From NCBI GenBank assembly GCA_964030785.1, contig OZ034968.1, positions 44,764,186-44,828,185 of the forward strand: a stretch of 64,000 nt of DNA, read 5' to 3'. This stretch comes from Siderastrea siderea. Taxonomy: Eukaryota > Cnidaria > Anthozoa > Scleractinia > Rhizangiidae. Under the pieces are notes generated by a model. The model was not told where the DNA came from, ran no database searches, and worked only from the letters and a program-made list of their open reading frames with translations. The first letter of the stretch is position 1. Every line of letters starts with the position of its first letter. Of this stretch, positions 47,018-58,200 are shown one piece after another. The translations under genes and the position numbers were made by a program.

Positions 47018-47525
47018 ATGACAAAACCATTAAAGATGCGTGTCGCAGTTGCCTTTTTCGTGCTCATTTCCTCGGCAATGGCGTTTAAACTCCAGGAAGA
47101 GGATCCAAATCTGCCTAACCCTGAAGAACTGGATGATGATCTGGCTCCTTCTTCTGATGAGAAGGTAATGTAGTAGGCTGCGAGTACAGCCCCCTATTAT
47201 CGCCCCTGGTCGCTTGGGGTGTTGAAGCCCCTAGAGGGGCAAAAAAATACTGTTACCGTTACTGTTGCTGTCACTCTAACTGTTTCTGTCACTAATACTG
47301 TTTGAAAACAATTTGCAGAATTCCAAGTTTCTTCCGAGTATTCTTCAAATATTTGAGGACTTGCACTGCCAGCAGTCTTCTTCTAAACACGATTCTAATA
47401 TTTCAGTTAGTCTTTCGATCCTCTCACATTTAATGATTTCTCTTCAGTTTGACAGCGTTACTGACCCAAATCCCTGCTGTCCGCCAGACATGTGTGATCC
47501 GGCTTTGTGTTCTTGTTGCGGATGA
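47018..47525 (+). CDS. Small secreted cysteine-rich peptide precursor, conotoxin-like CC-C-C-CC framework
   Basis: Two coding exons: 47018-47164 (donor aag|gtaatg) and 47448-47525 (after ttctcttcag), phase 0, stop TGA at 47523. ATG at 47018 follows an acceptor-like tttttctcgcag, so a 5' UTR exon is likely; a second in-frame ATG at 47036 is an equally good start. Exon 1 encodes a signal peptide (RVAVAFFVLISSAMA) and an acidic proregion rich in E, D, P and S. Exon 2 encodes a short mature region whose six cysteines are spaced CC-x4-C-x4-C-x-CC and which ends in Gly, a possible C-terminal amidation donor. That is the framework III (M-superfamily) pattern of cone snail toxins. Homology is not implied: convergence is likely and function (venom, antimicrobial, structural) is unknown. 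A minicollagen Cys domain was considered, but its spacing differs. Confidence 0.72.
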
Positions 47526-50119
47526 TTCATAGCTTTGGTAAGCAAACGATTCAACTTGCCACCGATGCAATGTACCACAGAGAAAACTACACCGTCTTGT
47601 ATATATCTAATGCCTGAGTTGCACTAGATTATTCGCTATTATTACGAGAATTAGTTAAGCAACCAAAGGCGGCCTCGGGTCATCTAAAAAATAATAACCT
47701 GTGGACAGATATCAAAGTTTTGCTTCATGTGGCTCGCACGCGAATTACCCTTCCAATTATCAGTAATTTTGCCTTTCCCGCGCGGTTTTGAGTTAATTTT
47801 GGTTCTCGTCCTTGCTCCGAGGGTTTTTGTGCGGGTACTCCGGTTTTCTTCGCTCCATAAAAGCCAACATTTCCAAATTCCAATTCGACCTGGACGTCAA
47901 GTGTTTACACATGAGCCCCTGGCTCGGGAGATTAGGCGACTACTCCCTACACTATGACGTTAAAATTTGATTTACCGATTTTTACCGATATTCAAAGTCC
48001 GCGGTAAAATTTTGTACCGCATACTTTTTTGCATGTAATGCACAAGGTTGTTCTAATCTGATGACGCAGAATTCTTTTTGTTTCATTGACATGTTAGAGC
48101 TTAGAATTGGGCGGAGATGGATCTCTCAAACAGCCATCGGGTAGTGTACTCTTGGGAAAAAGACCAGCCTGTGTGTTCTTTACCGAATTTTAAAATGATG
48201 AGATTTTTTAACTTCTTTAATCCAAACATATGCACTCTTTTGGGTGATGTTTTAATTGAATATTATGTCTTGTTACCTCGTGGCCTGGAGAAGAAACTTA
48301 ATGCTATAACAGAGTTCGCTACTGGCTGTTGTTCCTAGTAATTATGACAAGAATAACCACAGGCAGTATTATTCACTTAAACCTGCGTTTATTTAATAAT
48401 AATGGTAGCTTATTTTAGAGGTAATTGTAGGATAAAGACGAGAAGACAATAACCCCAGATCACTGACTACCCTTAAACTTTTGTTCTCTTGCAGCAACCG
48501 TTGCGACAGCAAGAATTTAATAGGATGCGGAAGCATTTTTAACGAACAACTGGCATTTACATGTATTTAAACTGGTTAAAGCTTTTTGTTTTTAGTTATT
48601 TAGTAAATTGGGTTATCCGATAAAAAAGAAAACTAAAATAAACGTGGCTGAAAAAAGCGGGGCCTTGGTTTACATTGCTTGTTTTTATAACAATCCGCCC
48701 TCCCCTCCCCTTACCAGTCTGATTTGTTGCCGAATTTAGCTTGAAAGTCATTTTCTTGTAATCTACAGTTCAAGTTTCTTCCTCTTGCACTCACACGAAA
48801 TAAAAGCAAAGCATTTCCTGCTTTGGGATATTTTGCGTATAAGCAGGAAATATTGATAACATTTATCGCTTTCACAACTTTACTGAGTATATAATAATTG
48901 ACGATCACGGACTGAGATGCGAAGGGCGAAGCCACGCCCTACGCTTTATTTACTACAATCATCTTCAGTAATATTGAAGATCACTGGTCTAGACACGTGC
49001 AGAAAAATTGCATGCATGGTTTTGACAGTCTTAAAAGTTATTTTCTGATCAATGTCGTTAAACCAAACTTCGAACTAAATTAAATGCTCTTCAAGCCAAT
49101 TTCAACAAGCCACGCCTAAGTTGTAATCGGAATTTGAGAGCACAAAACGCATCCGTTACCAAGAGCCAGGAAACGTTACCCAGATCCAGGAAACGCGTTT
49201 AATTCATGGCTGGTTTCATTTGGTTGGTCCAAGTGGTTCAAGTGAAGTTTGACACTTCACAGAAATACATTAAACGTGATTAGTTTCAGAGCTCAGCGAA
49301 CTAGTGGAGACTGAGAAAACACATATTTTCTCGCCAGGTTTTCTTACATCAGTTAATCCTACAAGTCTATAGTCTCCTCCCCATACCACTCAAAAGCCTC
49401 AATTATACTGCTTTCACTGACGGAGTCTTCCAGGGTTCGTCGGTGCATGATAATTTAGTCCCTCACATTTTTTTTCTTTTGGGGGGGGGGGGGGGCATGC
49501 CTATTAACACCAATTTCCCGGAAGTGAAATAGATAAACAGATATGGCGTTTAAGATAAAAAGAACTTCGAGAAACACGAATTCAAGATTATCATTGATGG
49601 CTTTCAATGGGTAAAACGCCATACCAATCCTCTACCTTCTCGAACAAAGACCTCGCCTGTCACTAGTGATTAAGCAGCGAAGAGCTTGCGCAGGAGAACA
49701 AGAAATTCTGAAGAATTTACAGGCGGCGGATAGTCTCTCACCCACCCTCTCCCCCCCCCTCCCCTATTCCTAAGGAAAAAACGGTTTTTTTTTAATAAGC
49801 AACAGCGACAAGCTCCTATTGTTGAAATCGCATATCAGCTAAGACCGCGCAAGGCTATCAATCGCGAGTTGTTGACAGGCAACTTGATATAAGAGGTTTT
49901 TGTTTTTAAAACGGTCACGAAAACGATAACAATTGTTATTTGTATTCTCGTGCACTGTCACGATCTGTCACCGTATTCCCTTTGAAAACACGTTTCATAA
50001 ACACGTCTGTAGCGATTCTAATGTATTTTGTCAATACTACCCTGAAGTTTTCTGCGATCTTAGATGGAAAATTAAATTCAACTTAAAAGATCTTTAGTAA
50101 AAGGTCATGTTATTTTATT
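47526..50119. other. Spacer after the peptide gene
   Basis: No gene recognised. There is a G run at ~49481-49495 and a C-rich stretch at ~49743-49763. ORFs of ~70 codons (for example 48117-48338) show no family signature. Confidence 0.4.
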
Positions 50120-50139
50120 GTTTATTCACTGGTATGTGG

Positions 50140-50397
50140 GGGGAGACAGGGGGGCGGGAGACCGAGAGAAAAGGGGGCGGGAGGTGTACAGGAGGCGGGA
50201 GAAGAGGGGGCGGGAAGCGGGATTCCTAAGGTGGCGGGAAGCGGGAGAAAAAGGGAAGAATTACGCAACATTGCGCAATATTCCACAATCGAAAAAATGC
50301 AAAAGGCGGGAGCCAAAAAACACAGGGCGGGAACCGGGATTAAAGGGTACGGGAAGCGGGAGGTTTAAACGCCCCTGTCCCCCCCCCCCCCCCCCGT
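50140..50397 (+). repeat. GGCGGGAAGCGGGA-rich element ending in a C run
   Basis: At least ten variants of ggcggga/gcgggaagcggg in ~210 bp, finishing in about 17 C. Strongly G-rich on one strand; capable of G-quadruplex formation. The 93-codon ORF is a product of the composition. Probably the remnant of a non-autonomous element. Confidence 0.6.
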
Positions 50398-51120
50398 AGT
50401 ATGTCCGGTATTTGAGAGATTAGATTTCAAACCTGATAAAATCTATTCAAAGGCCGCGCAACCTCAAGAAGACTAAGTAACTGACGGACGACGACGACAA
50501 AAACATAGGCCCGCAATGCGTGCAGAACCGACGAAGTGTTGGTTCGTCTCGAAAAGAAAGCAAGCGAGCTGTGCGTGACTGCAGCTTCAATAACATTCAA
50601 GCATCTGTAACAGCAAGTTGCAGTAAAAGTGTGTAACTGTAACTAACGCTTAAATTTGACCAACTGAAAAGGCGACCAATACCCTGGAAAGGAGGTCAAC
50701 TGAATTATTCACCTTCTCCTCACCAAACATAGCTCCACAGACTATGTATTCTTTACTCAAGATCATTTTTCGCTGTCTTTTGGTCGGTCTTCCTCAAAAC
50801 CCGGAACAAAAATTCTCAAAACAGAAGCATTTCAAAAAAAGGGGGGACAAATTTCCCAATATAAAAGTAACCACATCTTCACGATTGATCAGTATGGGCA
50901 CCGTAACAGCCCAAAAGAATTGAGCTTTTCCACATACCTGGGAACCACGCTTTGTGCACAGTTTCCTTTAATCATGTCAAGGGCTCCTTAAGCCAAATTG
51001 TGAATGCAAATACGAAATAAATCTGCTATGCTCTATCGTACAGGTTACAAGAAAGCGCATTATAGGCATTTACCAGTCGTTTTGACCCACTCCACCCTCG
51101 ACAAATGTTTTTACTTGGTT

Positions 51121-51642
51121 CAACGTGCTAAGTGGCGTAACGAAAATTGTGACAGTATTTTGCCCTTTGCGTTACCGAATGACGTTATGTTTAAAATCTG
51201 ATGACTCAGCTCATCTGTCTTATCGCTTTGAATATTTAATTTTGTTGAATTAAACTAAAAATTTAAATGTTGATATACATTTGTCCACAACTGAACATGC
51301 TTTTACCAAGAGTTGTGAGCAATGTATTTATATACTGTTGTGAATAGGGCACTATAAAAACATGATTATCGATAAAGACAAACACATCGTCAGAATCTCA
51401 ACGCGCTAACCAGCGTGACGAAAATTGTGACAGTATTTTGTCTTTTGCGTTACCGAATGACGTAATGTTTACAATCGGATGACTCAGCTCATCTGTCTTA
51501 TCGCTTTGAATATTTTTGTTGAATTAAAATTAAAATTTAAAGATAAATTTTGTCCACAACTGAACATGCCGTTATCAAGAGTTGTAAGCGAAGCATTTAT
51601 ATACTGTTGTGAATATGGCACTATACAAACATGATTATCGAT
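51121..51642 (+). repeat. Tandem duplication, two ~250-bp copies
   Basis: Copies 51121-51373 and 51401-51642 share gacgaaaattgtgacagtat-like sequence, gatgactcagctcatctgtc, tttgtccacaactgaacatg and acatgattatcgat. They are moderately diverged. Non-coding. Region 50398-51120 shows nothing recognisable. Confidence 0.8.
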
Positions 51643-52729
51643 CTGGAGAAATAAGTAAAAAGCGAAGTCGTCGCTTTATCTCAAACACGTTAAAGCATGT
51701 CTTGTGACGTAATCGTTAAATCTGGTTTCCTCTTCCGCAGTCAGCAAGTCAGTGTCTCGAACTCTAAAATCGAACAAATCGGTTTAAAATCAAAAGTAAA
51801 GCAGAAAAATTAAAAAGACTAACTGGTATATCCTTCTGTGCCGCTTATAGTATACTATCCAAGAAGATCCAGCCTCGTGTCGTAATTCATTTCCCACCTG
51901 CCAATAACCTTTCTTAACGTTGGCAGCTAGACATTTTCAAGTAATAAACATAACCACAACAACATACATCAGAATTTTCCTTTCATAACCTTTACTGAGA
52001 ACGATTCTATCCTTACGATGTCTCAGCAACACTTTGGTCCCACCAGCATCAGCAGTGCCACTGGACTTCACCTCCTGTTATTATCAGTCCTCCTTGCTTT
52101 CTTTCACTAGTATTGCACAGATATTTCAGTCCGGTCAAAACCAACACTGCTCGGCGGAAGTGTCCTTCTATACCTACGATACTTTTTATGTGGACCCTTG
52201 TCCTATCGTGCGTGCGTGTGTGTACTAATCGATGGGCTTAACTGCAGAATACGTCATCCCATCCCGTGGGCCATAGCGAAATACACACCTTGTGAGCCTT
52301 ACACGACGTATTTTGACCGACCAAACCAGTCGACCCTCTTGACACGACTGCTCTAACTCGACTTCGTCGGTTAAAAAGAGAAACAAAAAAACATGATTTT
52401 ACGAGTTGGCGCGACGTGCGCATACGCACGCCTGCCTCCTAATAACCCTGGCAGACCCCTGCCACCAGTATAATGAGGCTGGGGTCTGATCACAGGAGCA
52501 GATTACATTTTGACCTGTTAGGGTTCTATCATCAAATTATTCTTCACAAAAATAGAATCTAATGCAATCACGTAATATACTAAAAAGTTTTCATGACACA
52601 CTCCCCTCATTGACTCGTCTACGAATTAACCATTAACTGTGACAGTCAAGGGCCGTGTTTCTTTGACAAGGAACATTCCTTGCGGGATTTGCTCCAGCTT
52701 GACCATAAGAGTCATTTGCTCGTGTTCCC

Positions 52730-53020
52730 TTATGGATGAAGGTTTTGAACTCGCCTGGAGAGGTAAACAGGTTTCCTCTTCGTAATTACTGTGACATTAG
52801 CCTCTCTAATGACACCTTATTTCCCTACCACTAGAGTTTCTACTACTCCCATTTGCCATTCTCTTTTCTTTCCCCTTCGTAGACCTGAGACTACATCTCC
52901 TACTTCTACGGTTCGTTATTGCCTTCCTAATAACTTACACTGATGAAATACTCGTAAATTTATCAGTCCTTTCATTGACTGTTCAAAAAAGTGTTGCTAT
53001 CTAGCGCTGAGATATTGGAA
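52730..53020 (-). pseudogene. LTR-retrotransposon integrase C-terminal remnant
   Basis: One minus-strand frame with several stops reads FQYLSA, QHFFEQSMKGL, VEVGDVVSGL, EWQMGVVETLVVGK, then GVI, ANVTVITKRKPVYLSRRVQ and NLHP before a stop. This is the segment after the integrase core in BEL/Pao (and related Gypsy) pol. It carries at least two internal stops. A different copy from the 36.5-39.7 kb element. Region 51643-52729 is probably the rest of the decayed element; no LTR was defined. Confidence 0.7.
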
Positions 53021-53398
53021 TGCTGCAGAACAGCTTTTGTCACTCTTCGCATTGACAGCTGGTTGCACGATCTCAACTGGATGGAAACTTGTTTCGTTCG
53101 AGTTTCGATATTAATTCCCTTTGCTTAACGACTGGTTTCATAGCAGATGTAATTACTTCGAGTTCTGATTGGTTCATTGGGTAATCTGCGTGTGTTGTAA
53201 TTGCCCAGAATGATTACTTCGGGTTTCAGCTGAAAACCCCTCTACTACCTAAGAAGTCTCAAGTTGAATTACTAGTCCCTCCGAAGGAATGCTTTCCAGA
53301 GAAAATAACTTTACCGCAATAGTTAACTAGTGGAGAGAATTTGTTTACAAAGCAGGCGAGCGGAATCTTTACACCGTAACAACACACCTTTGAACATC

Positions 53399-53691
53399 TA
53401 GCCTGAGAAAACAGCCGACGTTTCGCGAGGTCGCCACTTGAGCCCTCGCAAAACGACGTATGAGTAACGAGCGCAGAAATTCTATACTGATGACGTGTCA
53501 CTACCCAGATCTTGGCAGTGCTTCCGATTAGTTGAAACGAAATTCCCTCTCGTTTTAAAAAATCAGAAGCACTACCTAGATCTGGGTAGTGACACGTCAT
53601 CAGTATGGAATTTCTGCGCTCGTTACTCAGAAGTCGTTTTGCGAGGGCTCAAGTGGAGACCTCGCGAAACGTTGGCTATTTTCTCAGGCTA
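53399..53691. mobile_element. MULE-type palindromic MITE, 293 bp, 9-bp duplication
   Basis: Arms start TAGCCTGAGAAAACAGCC and extend ~135 bp each, containing acgtttcgcgaggtc and gagtaacgagcgcagaaatt. TTGAACATC is present on both sides (53390-53398, 53692-53700). ORFs on both strands here are mirror images. Confidence 0.85.
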
Positions 53692-53958
53692 TTGAACATC
53701 TGAACATTGAAGTGTTTTTCATTTTCATTCTCCATGAGGCGATTACAAACTCGCTTTTTGGATGTTTCCCCATTATATATATACATAAAACAAACAAACA
53801 AAGAACAAACAATCAAACTGTGTCATGAACGTGTTTATTTACTAGGAATGATTAGGACAGCCACACTTGCCACTCGTGATTTAGACAACGCTACGAACAC
53901 TGCGAAATATATTCCTGGTTTTATACAATGGACATTCACATTACAAATACTGCAGACT

Positions 53959-54098
53959 CCTGCCTCGTCCCTAGGCGTTCCTCCTTATTATATGATGGTG
54001 CGCGCGGCGTTGTGGGATAGGTGCACCGCAGCCTTCCCACGTCGCTCCGCGTTCTCCCCTTTTGCCCGCGCTAACCCGGCGCCTGGGGACAAGGCAGC
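53959..54098. mobile_element. GC-rich MITE (CTGCCTCGTC family)
   Basis: Ends ctgcctcgtccctaggcg and cgcctggggacaaggcag; internal words match the 4146-4242 copy in reverse orientation (cgcgctaacccggcgcc; cgtcgctccgcg). Confidence 0.55.
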
Positions 54099-54124
54099 TG
54101 CCGACTCTTCTAAACAAGACGATC

Positions 54125-54240
54125 TCGCCCAGGTTGTTCAAAGAAAACGTAACCGTATTGGATCCCTATCCAGCGGATATCCTTTGTACGGCATAACTTA
54201 TAAAAGTGCATTACTTTTGTCTGCTGGATAGGGCTTAATA
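54125..54240. mobile_element. Degenerate GGATAGCGCTATCC-family MITE
   Basis: ggttgttcaaag, ccctatccagcggatatcc and tctgctggataggg resemble the 25444-25555 element in a diverged form. Region 54241-55050 has no recognised gene. Confidence 0.45.
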
Positions 54241-55050
54241 TGGATAAATGAAATTTAACCACTAATAGAACAACCGCGCCTGTACGCTACAGATGAATAA
54301 AAAAAGGCAAACCTGAGCAGTCAACAGGTTGCTGAATTACTTGACGTAGCCTCATGGGGATGCACCAAGATGCCCACGGTTACAACTATCGAAAAGTAGT
54401 TGGGGACGTCAACTGGTTACTGTTGAAACGTTTGCTATTAGTGGCGAGGAGCTGACTTGGCAATGTTTGAACTGCTTGATTAGTTAACTTGCCGCGATAA
54501 CACAGACACGACACAGACACGGAACAGACACGAGAACAAGGTTTGGAATCCTTGAATGAGGATAGATCTTGATTTAAATGGAGACGTGCTTATTCCACCG
54601 GAACATCACCAGACGTGTTTCGCCTATTTAGCAATGTAGTGATAGGATTCTAATCACAAGCCATGTAACTAAGCAATCACAATAACTACTTGATTGTGGG
54701 CTCAAGTGGAATCTCAGAAAGCCTACTATTATAACAGCCAAAACTCGAAGCGCGCTCATTCAAATAGGTACTCTACACGTTCATACTGTTTCATATGAAA
54801 CTTCGCTATGAATTCGGTGGTGTTGACGCTTAATTGCCAAGCAAGCAAAGAGATTCGCAAGGAAACGTTTAATATTGGCATAACGATATCACGCGAGACT
54901 TCGCGGGGATCATTAATATAGAAGCAGAAAGAACCAATTGAAAGGAGGCTTTCCCCTCAAGGTCAAAGCTTACGTCTTCGGTGATGTGGTGGATGAACTC
55001 CTCTTGTGCCACCGTTCAGATAAAAGCTATGGGCGCTATGGCGCAGTTCT

Positions 55051-55056
55051 TTTATT
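55051..55056 (-). terminator. Poly(A) signal of PRPF40A
   Basis: AATAAA on the minus strand (tttatt on the plus), 215 nt downstream of the PRPF40A stop codon. It is the first canonical hexamer noticed after the stop. Confidence 0.55.
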
Positions 55057-55270
55057 TCATGTGTTTCCGCTCAGAAAAAAAAATGGGAGTGAAAGACTTC
55101 GACTAAAAAAAAAAATAAAATAAACTTAAAAAAACCTATTGTAATCCACGTCTGAAATCAGAAAAGAAAAAAAGCAATCACGGAAGAAAGTGTTTAGCCC
55201 AGCAGGCGATGGTTATGCTGGTGTCGGCGAGTTGCTGTTTTAGTAGATTTCGCGTATGAACCTAAGGTGT

Positions 55271-58200
55271 TTAGTGGTCTTCCCCGGCAGCACCAAGTTG
55301 TTTCAGCAGGGCTCTTCGTCTGCTTTCCAACTCACTTTCGCTTTCACTCGAAGTGGTGTCCCATCCGGTCTGGAAGAGAAAACAGCAAACGAAACATCAG
55401 TCCCTTTCCAACTGACTTGCCAAACCAGTAGAAAGAAACCTGTACGCTGCACGGTTTATCATGCCAGTTTAGCGAAGTACAACAGATGATTCCGCCCGTG
55501 TGAATGATTTTGTTTAACGGGAGCCTTCTGGACAAGCGGACAGCTATTTCAAGTAAGGAAGTCCGATTTTAAAGCCTTAAGCTTACGCGACAAAACCGGC
55601 AGGTGACATGGGTAGTTAGTAATCTGTGTGACAATGATTGCCAAGAAGCGATCACCCTGCTGTCTTGTCGCATGGGCTTGAAGCTTGGATCCGACAAGAA
55701 GCAACAAATGAAAACAAATTAAACGCAACAAATCAAAAGCATTGCAGTTTTTGAGCGTGCTGTCAAGTCTACAACCAGGAAAACCAACTCCCCAAAGACT
55801 TACATACAGATGCGTGAACGCGAATCAAACAGCCGCGCAAGAGGACACGGGAACAGTTCAACAGGTACCATGACCAACGTTACACGAGGAGCAGCGACAG
55901 GGAAAACACTCAGAAATCCTACACTTTTTCATAGAATGATTGCAATTTGGTAGGCTACCGTATTAAAATTTTTGCGGCGTGATGCGCAACGAGTAAACGC
56001 CCCCAAAGCCAATTTACTGGTTTGTTCAAACCAAATTGAACGTTAAATCTAAATCAAGGCCCGCGATGAACAAAGATCAACCACAGGACACGATGCTGTT
56101 AAACTGTAGGTAACAGTCTTCTAGTGATATAAATCTGCTGTCAACGGTGATTTAAGTCCTAAGTAAGTTATGAGATACACCTACAACACCCTTGGCTTTG
56201 GAATAATTCAAGACGCTGACTACATATTTAAGACACACTAAAACACATGTTCAACAGAGAAATTACCAAACAAATTTATCTGAGTTTTAATTCCACTAAG
56301 ACTGAGCTCTTACAAACAAGCTGGAATGGAATATCAATGAACAATTCAAAAATAATTACAAATTATCCATAACTAAATACAAGGATATTCAATCTCTTTT
56401 CGTTTCAAAATATAATTAATTTCTTTAATTTTTGACAAATGAATTAACTATTTTGCATCAAAGCGCAACAACTTCAAAAAAGCAATTTTGTTTCGCCCAA
56501 CTTGAAATTGATTGTCTCTTCCAATGTTCTAGCATTTTTTTATTCAAATATAATCCGTTAAATTGAAACCAGAAAGACGGGAAGACATCTACGATGGACG
56601 TCTTTCCTTAAAATAAACATCTGGCAAATGAAACCGGTTTGACCAGTCGGGAACCTGTTTTCCCTCTTCACCAGGCCCTTGTTATACAAAAATGTCTCTC
56701 GTCCTTTTCAGTCGGGGCAACAAGTGCCGACTTCAGAAAATCCTCGTAACATTATGCGACAGGTTCCCAACTGTTGCTGACCTAACAGTATGACGGTATC
56801 TCAGCCTGTCGCCATGGCGATACGTTGTGTTACTAAGGAAACTTTTTCTCAATACTACGGGCTCAGTCAATTTTCAAGGATTTCCAACGTTCCCGGCTGA
56901 AAAGGATACTTATTGTCCCGACTGTTTTCGTCTTTGTTTCCAAAAGTCAGAGTTAATCGTGTAGCGTTTGAGATAGTAAATTTTCATGTCTGCAAGATAA
57001 AATTCTACAAGTGTGACCTGTCAAATGAAAGTTACTGAACAGTGTAAGTTTTGAGTCCGTGGGGGAATAGTAAAGAAAGACAAAGCCACTTCGCAGGCCC
57101 TGTTTATTACGCTGTGTGGTTTTAACAATCAAGTCCGCATGATAGCTGCGGACTGGTGCTTTCCTGTAGTACTTGATGTGGTGTACAAGATGGTCGTTAC
57201 GTCTGAGTGTTATGGAGAAGTACTTTCCTGTGTTATTGACTGTTTATTGTATTGTACGTGGCAGTTAGAAACTATGGATCAAATTTTAACGTATGAACAT
57301 TTAAATAATTAACAATTATTCACCGAAGGAGGTAAATAGTGGTGGTATCTACCACTCTTCACCGACACTGAGGTGAATAATTGTTTCAGTATACACCAAG
57401 CCAGTGAAAAGCCAGCACCACATGGTTCTTTTTTCCCTCAGAAATGAGGAAAAACTCGCGCGCGAAATCCACAAAAATGCAGGCAGGTGAATAACAGATG
57501 CTATCCCGAGTTTGAGTAGCCAATCAGAGCGCACGAAAAACACTATCCACTGATTTGGTACACACTAACAAGCAATACTCTCCAGTGTTGCTTATTACGT
57601 TGCACAAGGTAGTTCTAACTGTCGCGTCAGTAAATCAAACCCCAGAATGTGGTAATTTGAAAAACAGCCGAGGCAGTACTTTCCTGTGGAGATCTTTGTT
57701 TTCAATTTTTCAAAAGCGGTAATTTCACAACAATAAAGAGAAGGAAAAAAGAAAGAATATCCACTATGGGACTCCTGGGAGGTTAAGGGCTAACAGCAAA
57801 AAGTTTCACGGTAACGAAGCCCTGGAAAATGCTTGTCAATCTTCATCGGTGATGACGCAGACTTCACGCGGGTAGCACTGAATTTCTCTTCTCACGCGTG
57901 AAGTTCTTGCATACGACCTGTGCGGGTAAAGAGTCAGAAACATGAGCTATGGACAAGATCTTCAAGGAGATCGAGTCAGCACCTTATCCTGCGACTTCTT
58001 GGATTTGTCCTTGGCTTTGTCAGGATCCTTATCTTTGTCTCTCTCCTTGTCCCTGTCTCTGTCTCTATCCCTGTCTCGGTCCTTGTCTCCGCGGTCCCTT
58101 TCTCTCTCTCTATCACGTTCCCTGTCTTTCTCTCCTTCTCTGCTGCGGTCTGTTTCTTTCTCTCCTCGCTCCTTGTCTCGATCGCGTCTGTCCCGATCTT

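Noticed and set aside
50118..50399. 93-codon R/G/E-rich ORF
   Set aside because: Consequence of the GGCGGGA repeats, ending in the C run.
53707..54231. 174-codon plus-strand ORF
   Set aside because: It runs across a MITE and a degenerate repeat; composition and context do not suggest a protein.
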